From: Lagopus muta
Lineage: Eukaryota; Chordata; Aves; Galliformes; Phasianidae
DNA length: 64,000 nucleotides
Assembly (NCBI RefSeq): GCF_023343835.1
Contig: NC_064440.1
Coordinates: 35,843,537 to 35,907,536 of the forward strand
Direction of reading: 5' to 3'
The notes beneath the pieces were generated by a model, which worked only from the letters and a program-made list of their open reading frames with translations, had not been told where the DNA came from and did no database searches. Each line of letters opens with the position of its first letter. Position 1 is the stretch's first letter. Below, in pieces: positions 53,691 to 62,900 of the stretch. Made by a program: the position numbers and the translations under genes.

Positions 53691-53945
53691 TACAGAAGAG
53701 CCACGGCTCGCTCTGCCCGCAGCCTTCCCCAGGCTGACCGAGCCCAGCTCCCAGCTTCGTTCCACGCACACACGCCGTACCCACGCTGCCGCCCGGTCCC
53801 GGTGCCCACCTCCTCCCACCCGCAGCGTCCCCGCGTCCCTCCCTCCTTCCCAGCCGGAGGCGGAGCCGCTCCTGCGGGGGTCTCTCCGGGCTGCTCCGCG
53901 CTGCCCCGCTCCTCTCCTGCGGCTGCCGCCGGCTCTCGCTGAGCC

Positions 53946-53986
53946 ATGTACGCGGGGCGCAAGCGGAGGAAGCCGGCGGCCCGAGC
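53946..53986 (+). CDS. AHR1B: AHR1B exon 1 (coding part)
   Basis: [13 protein letters not shown] plus two bases, donor GTAAGT. Same 41-nt coding length and phase as AHR2 exon 1. Confidence 0.92.
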
Positions 53987-56900
53987 GTAAGTGCGGAGCG
54001 GGGTCAGCGATGGGAGCGGGACCGGGAGCGGGATCAGGGTGAGAGATAGGAGCGGGGCTGGGAGCGGGATTGGGATCAGGAATGAGAGCGGGGCTGGGTT
54101 CGGGACGAGGGATGGATGGTGCCGGTTCCGCGCCGGCTCCGCGGTAACGCGTGGCTGCGCCCCGCAGGCTGCACGCTGCAGACACCGGGCGCTCCAACCC
54201 TTCCAAGCGGCACCGGGAGCGGCTGAACCAGGAGCTGGAGCGGCTGGCCGCGCTGCTGCCCTTTCCCGAGGAGGTGGCGGCCGGTCTGGACAAGCTGTCC
54301 ATCCTGCGGCTCAGCGCCGCTTTCCTCCGCGCTAAGAGCTTCTTCCGCGGTGAGTGCCGCTGCGGCTCGGGGAGAAGCGGGCTTCGGGCGCGGCGGAATC
54401 AGGGCGATGAAGTTGGTTCTGTCTGTGGGTTGCACTGAAGTAGAAAACTGACACTTGGGCTGGAGGGCACGGCTGAGAGGAGGCACTGTGAGAGCGGCTT
54501 TTCCCGTTGTAACGGACCTGAGAAATGCTCGGTGTTTGACAGTGGATAATTACCGCGGTGTGGTTAATTTGGGAGCCTTTTAAAACACACCGCATTAAAT
54601 ACCTTCCTGCGTTCTGCCGCTGTAGTGAATAGCCCATAGGAGGAGTGTTCGGGCAGCCCTGCGCTATGCTGGCCAAGCAGCAGCAGCTATCAGTGACCTC
54701 ACAAACGATGTTTTTCCAACTCCAAATCACTGAATGAATGGGAAGTCTTTTTTTTTTTTTTTTCCTTTTTCTTTTTTTTTTCCCCCCCATTCTCTTTCAA
54801 GCACGGTGGAACTGGCAGGCGGATGGAATGAAAAATTAATGGCCTGAGAGAGCAGTTGTTTGCTTGGCAGCTCCGGGTCGATTTGTTTGTTTGACCGTAT
54901 CGCCCACAGCTTCCATGCTGCTTTGCCCCGCTAAGGAGCCATGCTGGGGCAGCCCACGCTGCTCCATACTGCCCACATCCACTTCCACAGAACCCAGCAT
55001 GGAGCCTCAGACCCATCGTGGTGATGCTGGGGGCTGTGGGAGCACTGCTGCTCTCTCAGGAGTAACGGTGTGTGGTGCAGTGCAGGCTCGCTGCTCTCCT
55101 GAAACATGAATCATTTAAAGGCTTGTAGGATTTATAGACCGAAAGGGTGGTCGGTTCTTCCTTAGAACAGTTCTGAAATGGCTGCTCTTGTCGTGAAGCA
55201 CGGCGGCAGAGGTTGGGGTGTGTGGAGTTGGCCTCCTGTGCGGTGTGATGGGGCGCTGTGCTGGGGAAGGGAAGCAGGGGCTGATCCTGGGGCCCTGAGC
55301 AGCCATCCCAGCTCCCTGCCTGCAGCCCGACATCCCGGCGGCATTGGCAAGATGGGTACCTTGGTGAGCAGAGTGAGAAACTGGGAAATCCCCTGCTTTG
55401 AGCTTCTCTCTTTCTTTATTTGCCTTGGTCATTCCATGCGGTTTGATTTCATCTTCCCAGCAGCCGAGCCACCCGTGTGCCTGAAGCTGTAGGACCGGCT
55501 GCCCTGCTTTAAGCCAGGTCACAGCAATTCGGGTGTGAGAGGGGAAACCCCCATCCTTTGGGATGCACATAGTGCCTATGGATCCAGCTGAAGCTCTCCT
55601 GCTGCTTAAAAAACAAACAAATAAAACTCCTGATTTAAGCAGTTTATCTAACAGGAGCTCTGAGAAAAGCAGCCTACAAAATTGGGTGATTTCAGAGCGT
55701 CTTCAGTCCCTTTTGATGTGAATGCAGAGTGATGCCACTCTAAGAAGCCGTGTGAGATGAAGCTCACCTTAGAGTAGCTTCTGCAGTGCTCCTCTTCAAA
55801 ATACACAGCCTATTCCCTCCTCGACTTCTATTGTTTGGTTTACTGATAGCAGGCAGCCTGTCCCACAAGTGGATCAATCAGTGCACCAGCAGGTTTCTGC
55901 CAGCTGCCATTTCTCCAGCCCCCTTCTTAAATAATTCACTGCAAGCCAGGAATGCTGTCGTCTCCAGGCTGTTGTTTCTCCCAACCTATTTGAAAATCAA
56001 TTACTTTTAATTTTATTTGAGTATCCTGATCTATACATAGATAGTCACCATCACGCTGCGCTCATCCCTTCAGATCCATGTCCTGTTGCCAGGAATCACA
56101 CCTGGGGCTTTGTGAACTCGCATGGTGTTTCCAGAGATGCAGACCCTTTGGGGAAAGCCATCCAGCCCAGCCCTGCTTCATCCCACATCCCATCCAGGTG
56201 GTACTGCACTAAACCCAGCACCGCTGGCCAGGCCCAGGAGGGTGGGACAGAGCTGCAGTTGGCTGCCACCATCACGTGCCAGACCCCAGCTTCACCTCGG
56301 GGACACCCGAGGGGCAGCACATGATGTGTCAGCTTAGCCTGGTGGTGCCTGGCTCCCCTAATCCCTCCCCATGGGCCCAGCTCCTGAGGAGCCAAGCCCT
56401 GGGTGCAGGCAGGTGGCCCGCGTCAACCCCTGGGACAAGAGGTTTGTCCTGGAGGGGGCACTGCGGGGGTCTGCAAAGCCATTTCCAAATAGCAGGAAGC
56501 GCAGCTTTCTCTCTGCGTGTTACAAGCAGGATGGAGGGAGTCTTTACCCTCTGTTGCAATGCCTAAGATCAACCAGCATGAGCAGTCTTCCAGCACTTCA
56601 GCTGCGGGCCATGCTCCCAAGCCTGAAATGGTGCTTCCTTGTTTCCTGGAGCTTAGAGAACCATATAATAGGGTGGGACAGAAGGGACCCCAAAGCCCAG
56701 CCATACAATGGGATGGGTCAGAAGAGACCCCAAAGCCCAGCCATACAATGGGACTGGTCAGAAGGGACCCCAAAGCCCAGCCATACAATGGGACTGGTCA
56801 GAAGGGACCCCAAAGCCCAGCCATACAACGGGATGGGTCAGAAGGGACCCCAAAGCCCAGCCATACAACGGGATGGGTCAGAAGGGACCCCAAAGCCCAG

Positions 56901-59900
56901 CCATACAACAGGATGGGTCAGAAGGGACCCCAAAGCCCACCCCGCCTGGCCTTTTGCACTGTCTGGGATAGGGCATCCACAGCTCCTCTGGACAGCCTGT
57001 GCCAGCGCTCTGAGTAAATAATTTCTTATATATCCACTCCAAACCTGCCCTCTTTCGGTTTAAAACCATTGCCCCTTGTCCTGCCACTGTTTGAGTGTGT
57101 GAAGGATTGTCATTACTTGAAGGACTGTGATTTATCAGCATTACAAGGGTTAGAAGAGCTGCAAAAAGAAGTGACAGCCTGACACACCACTGTCCTCTTT
57201 GTCCTCGTTTAAACCTGTGCACGTGCTCTTCTTTTGAGACCAGTGTGCCTTCAGTGGTGCAACAGGGATGTGTAGATGAGGCCTTCCTTGCTTTTAGATG
57301 TGCAATTAGATCTTTTAGCAGGACATTCATTATTCACCACGCCTGGTTACAGAACTTGCTGCCTCTGCACCGTTCAGACAAGGGATAAATAATTAATCTA
57401 TTTAATGAAATTTGTGCCAACGGGGATCTGTGGTAGGTATTATAAGTAAAACTGTTGTATCCATTAAGAATAAGTGTGGCTTTTTGCCTTAAGTGATGCC
57501 AGCCAGAAGGCTGGGCATGAACTGTTGCTGCTCCTGAAGAGCCATGAGGTGGTTGAGTTCTCCTCTGCTTCTCCTGTATCAATCCCAGGGCTGGGTTTCG
57601 GTCTGAGTCTTCTTGTTTTTAAGCTGTGACCAATGCAAAATCTTGTTCCCACTCGAAGGTTTTGCCTGCATGGAAGAAAGGGAAGGGGGCTGGGATATAT
57701 CCTCTCAAAAATGTTAATACCAGCTTGCCGGTGCAGAGATTTCTCAGGTCTGCAAAGCCCCTGCAGGTTCAGGAGTTCACCAGTGAGGTGTCCCTTCGGC
57801 CTCCCGTGAATCATTTCCCCAGGCTGAGCATGCAGGAGGACCCCCAGCCCTCCCTCCTGTGCCCAAGGACCACTGCTTTCAGGTGGCAATCTCTCCTCAC
57901 CTTCCTCGGGAGGCTGATGTGCGGTGTCCTGGCCAAGAGCAGAACATCTCTGGGGCTCTGGGGATGGTCTGGAAGGTCAGGAAAGCCCTCATGGGGAATG
58001 CAGGATGGTGGCTGGGTTCAGTGGCAGGTGTTGGTACAGAGGACAATGTACCATCTGATTTTAACTGATGTGTCCTCTGGCCCCATAGCTTAGGAGCAGC
58101 CCAGATGCCAATAGTGAAGTCTATATTTAGGCAGTGTTTGTGATTCAAGACCATTACTTGCAAGTTTTCTTTCTGCTGGCAAACACAAAACCATTAAAAC
58201 AGACCTCAGCAACCCTTGACTCTTTTCTCCACCAGGTTTATATTTGTCTTGCACCTCCAGCGTAGCCATCTGGAAGCTGCCAGAGGAGGAGAGGAGACCT
58301 TCAATAATTTATAGCCCCTGCATTTCACTCACAGAGACGAGAAGAGTCAATCCATTCTCCTTGCTGGGAGTTTCTGCTGTGCCTGCAATGCCCAGCTTGT
58401 TCAGGCTGCATAGCACGGTGCTGAGGGCTCCTTGCAAGGGGTGGACAGAGGCATTGAACCCCCTGGGACAAAGGACCTCTGTGGCCATTACTAAATGATG
58501 AGGGAACTTCCAACTGATGAGCTCACTAAACATGTGGATTTTTTTGCAGGATGGAGTGCAGGATCTCATGGTTACTCCACAGATCACAGAATCACAGAAT
58601 GGCCAGGGTTGGAAGGGACCTCAAGGGTGATGAAGCTCCAATGCCCTGCCACAGGCAGGGCCACCAACCTCCACATTTCTTAGCAGCCCAGGCTGCCCAG
58701 GGCCCCATCCAACCTGGCCTTGAACACCTCCAGGGATGGATGGGGCATCCACAGCCTCTCTGGGCAGCTGTTCCAGCAATTATGCCTACTTGTTTTAATG
58801 ATCTTTGGCTTTAACTGCTCTTTGCTTTGGGTTTGTTAAAGGTATGGAAATGAAAAGGAGAAAAAGAGGATAAAAGAGGAATTCTGGAGTTATGGAAAGG
58901 CAGGGGAAACGTCTTTGTTCTGGCTGCTTGTGGCGGTGACTTGGAGGTGTTGCTGCAGCACTGATGTCCCTTCACTGTGCTTTGCTGCAGTTGCTCTGAA
59001 GAACCACGGTGCTGAAGGAGCAGAGAGGGATGGAGACCATGAGAGCAGCCCAGCTCTGGGCATGTCAGCAGTACCGGAGGGCGAGCTGCTCCTGCAGGTC
59101 AGTGGTCCTCTCCATGGCAGATGCCTTCAAGAACTTTTTCCTTGGGTCCTCTTTCCTTTGAGATTTGCCCAAAGAACAGGCTGTTCTGTTCTCAGTTGCA
59201 AGACATTTTGGTGAACGTTGTGATGAAGGGAGGACGCCGTCTGCTGTCCCACTGGTGTGGTTGTTGGTCAGTACAGTGGTTACAGGACTTACTGCAGTAA
59301 TTTCACTCATAGTGGGTGTGTTTGAGCAGAGTTTATAACTCTTTGGATCCCTGGGGCAGAAAGGGAGTGTTGCCTCTCTTCCTGGAGCAAGTCGCTGTGG
59401 CCCTTACGCTCAGATGAGGATACTCACATGCCTTTATGCATGGGGTGCATAAAGGGTCACGCTCCAGCACCACGAGGTCCCACGAGGACACAGTCCCCCT
59501 GTTCCTCTCTACCTGGTTCCCAGCCTGGCTGTCATCTGGCACCTACCCAGAAGCTCACTCAGCAGTAATTATAATTACTGTCCTGCCTGATTGCTGCGGA
59601 GCCAGGATCTTGGTGTCTGGGGAGAGAAATGCTAAAGCCAAGCTGGTTAATCATGAAAACCTCGAGGGCTTTCCGCTGTCAAAGCACAGAGCTGTGCTCA
59701 GAAGGGTTGATGCCCTGCTCATCAGCCTCCTCCTCAGGTTGGATGCTGCCTTTGTAGAGGCACCAAGCAGGGTGTGAACAGCTCCATTTTAGTCTCATCC
59801 AGGGCTGAGGGATGCGGCTGGGCTTTAGGACTGAGGACTGGGTGCAGCATCCTTGGGTGTGCAGCCATGCAGGTGCATATTGCCTCCAGTCTGCCTCTCT

Positions 59901-62900
59901 CCAGCACCATTGAACAAGAACAGAATGCTACCAGACTGTGCTCACCAGCACACAGAGGAGGCCATGCCTCCAGGGCTGCTCAAAGGGTTAAAAAGCGTTT
60001 GGCAGCACTAATTAACCTCTGCAGCAGATTCCCACACACTGAGGTCAACCCAGTAAATAGAGAGAGCATTTGTGCCTGAGATAAAGGGAAGGAGAGGGGG
60101 GAGAAACACGGACCTGGACAATGAAATGGGAATTGGCAGCAACAATAGCCAGACTTGGCTGAGACAACGCGCTAGACTCTAATTGATCCTGATGTCTGTG
60201 GATGGCCAAGTGGGGGAAGTGGGACGGGGCTGGCTGCCCTGCCTGCAGCCAGGTTTTGGGATCCAGGAGGACCTGGTGTCCTTAGGGACAGGTGGCTGGG
60301 TGATGGTATCAGCTCCTGAGAGCTCTGTGAGAGCGCTCTGACTTCTGCATGCTAAAGCCGTCCAGGATAGCAACTGCACCATCAAACCTGTGAGGCAACT
60401 TCTCTGCACCTTGTGATCCTCACAGATCTCCAGGGGCAAGGGACACTGGCCCTGGTCCCTCCTGCTGCCAGCCCTGAGGCTGCTGTCTCAGAGAGAACAC
60501 CCAAATTACCACCCAAATGTGTTAAGCTGGTAGGAAAGAGCCTTTCTTGGGGAGGACAGAGGCTCTGAGCAGCTCGGCCTGGGAATGCAGTGTTCCCTTA
60601 GATGTTGGTTTTGCAGTCCTGCAGCTACTGGAGTGGACAGAAGGGCCACTGAACTGTAGAGTGTGCATAAATAAATAAATATTTAAAAATACAGATTAAC
60701 TTTGGCATTAACAACGCCAAAGTTTGGTCCTGCTGCTGTCACGCAGTACTGCCGAGGGGTGATTCCATGTAAGCAGAGTGGGCAGAGCCCATGTGGGTCC
60801 TTGGCACCTGGGGGACGTGGGAGGGGTGTGAAAGCAGCAGGCACTGCCAGCACGCTGGGATATGCAGCGTGTTTGTTCCTCACTGCACATCCCCTGTCTT
60901 CATTCCCCCAGCTGCCAGGATCCTCCCTGGTCTGTAGGAAGGATGGGAACCATGCAGGCAGAGCCACAGAGGCAGACACAGGTCAAATTTATGTGAAATG
61001 CCACTTTGATCCCCTGTTGTCAGAAAGGCACTTTTCCACCAGGATTCCAGAATGGATGGGGTCCTTAATGTATCTGGTTTCATTCTGCAAGTCACTGTGA
61101 GATTTGTGCTTGCTCTTTGCATAGGATGTGGATAAATGTCTGAATCTGAATCTGAGCTGCTAGGACAGGGTGATGTGGGTAGAGCTCAGCTGCTGGCCTG
61201 CTCTCTCTCCTAGGCACTCAATGGCTTTGTGCTGGTGGTGACATCGGAAGGGCTGATCTTCTACTCCTCGCACACCATCCAGGACTACCTGGGGTTTCAT
61301 CAGGTTCGTGGGACACCTCTGAATTGCAGTGATGGGTTTGCAGGGCCATGTGGGGCTTCACATACAGGGAAGAAGGCAAGGAGAAGTCTGTGCTGCTGGG
61401 TGTCCTGGCCCTGCTACCATCCCTTCTTTCTGCAGGCTCAAAAATCATCCCAAAGGGAGCAGGAATGAGACCTACAATAGGGGAAGCCTTTTACCCTCCC
61501 TATGGGTTCAGTGGCTTGGAAATTTGAGATGTGAAGTGCCCCTGCTGTACCGAGCTCAAAGCAGAGGGGGTGAAGTATCTAAAAAGTGCTGTGCTTTTCG
61601 TGCCCTAAACCAGCCCAACATCAACTCTGGTGGGGAGTGTCCAACCCCATTCAGCTAGAGGCCTGAGCACAGGGAGACGTGGTGGGATATGGCCAACAGC
61701 AGGGGCTGGGGCAGGCCACGTAGCTCACTCAGCTGTTTTTTTCTCTAGACAGATGTTATGCACCAGAGCATCTTCAAGCTGATCCACACTGAGGACCACC
61801 AAGAATTCAGGCGTAACCTCCACTGGGCCTTCAACCCACCCCAAAGTGCTGAGGGTGAGCCCTCTCCTGAAGGTACGTGTAGGCACGAGATGCTCCATTC
61901 CCCACAGGCACTGGGGAAACAGCTCCCAGCTGCTCCCAGTTTGCATCCTTGTGGTCGCAGATTCATCCAAAACACAAAGCATAGCTTCTGCTGATATGTC
62001 CCACAGAAGCTGTGGTCCACGATGCTGCCCTTGCTGGGACCACCACCCTTTGCTGAGGACTGGGACCACCAGCCTTTACTGCTTCCTCAACCCCTCTCTC
62101 CTACAGGGAGGAAGAGTCTCAGCTTTCCTGCTGTTGCCTACAAGCCTGATCAACTGCCTTTGGAAAACTCTTCCTTTCTGGAAAGGAGCTTTGTGTGCAG
62201 GTTTCGCTGCCTCCTGGATAATTCCTCTGGCTTCCTGGTGAGTGCAGGTTTGTAGCAGGCTCATGCTAAGGGATGATGGAGCGTGAAAGTTGACATTGAA
62301 AGGGTTGAAATTCTTTTCTGCCTGCCTCAAGAAGGGGATTTTTCTGCTTTTTTTGTGGGTGTTTGTGTTTGGCCTGCACCTCTTCCTGTGGATTTTATGC
62401 CTGTCCTCTCAGTGGCACTGAACCTTGAACAGATGTTCTGGTTATCCGTCACTAATAAGCATTGCTTCTCGGTGGGGTTGAGGTGTAGCTCACGTCGAAC
62501 AAGGAGCAGCCTATGCATGATGTGATGCGTTGATGCAACTGCAGCATCTGGGTTATCAGTGATGAGCTGCTGCTGTGGGGAGACCAGCATAGCATTCTTT
62601 CAAGCTTCCCTCTGCACCCACCAGGGAACAAGGAGGCCACAAGGAGCAATACTCCTGGACCTGTGGTGTTACCCTGGCCTGGGCAGTGTCAGACCCATAC
62701 GGGATGGGTGTGTATCTCCTTTGTATGGAGGTTCACTGCTCCTGCTGGGCAGCCTCTTTCTCCTGGGGCTTGGTTCTATGCATCAATTCTGCAGCAAGAT
62801 GGCTTGTTTCCCATGGAGCTCTCCTCCCTCTCTTTCCCTCCGCTCAGCAATGTGTGTGACACTGGCCTTATCTTCTCTTTCTAGGCTTTAAACCTTCAAG

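Larger units (their letters stand above)
52489..53945. other. AHR2 3' UTR and AHR2-AHR1B intergenic spacer
   Basis: Only 1.46 kb separates the stop of the first receptor from the start of the second. It contains the poly(A) signals, a plus-strand CR1 tail, an opposite-strand CR1 fragment, and then the CpG-rich promoter of the second gene. Confidence 0.75.
53750..54400 (+). promoter_or_regulatory. AHR1B: AHR1B CpG-rich promoter region
   Basis: Very GC- and CpG-rich block covering the upstream region, exon 1, intron 1 and exon 2 of the second receptor. No TATA box seen. Three CACGC words (GCGTG on the other strand, the AHR:ARNT core) lie within 24 bases at 53763-53786, and one GCGTG at 54149-54153. 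None is a full TNGCGTG match. Confidence 0.6.
54350..58990. other. AHR1B intron 2
   Basis: A 4.6-kb intron with a pyrimidine run (54747-54788), a 40-bp minisatellite joined to a CR1 (56659-57095) and another CR1 (58582-58785). No exon recognised. The long open frames over the minisatellite are an effect of the repeat. Confidence 0.6.

Noticed and set aside
53433-54302. 289-residue minus-strand open frame over the AHR1B promoter
   Set aside because: Low-complexity Pro/Arg/Ser peptide produced by a CpG-rich region with few stop codons; it overlaps AHR1B exons 1 and 2 in antisense.
56371-57021. 216-residue repetitive open frame (and two others in other frames)
   Set aside because: The 40-bp minisatellite has no stop in several frames, so long repetitive peptides arise automatically; no start context or homology.
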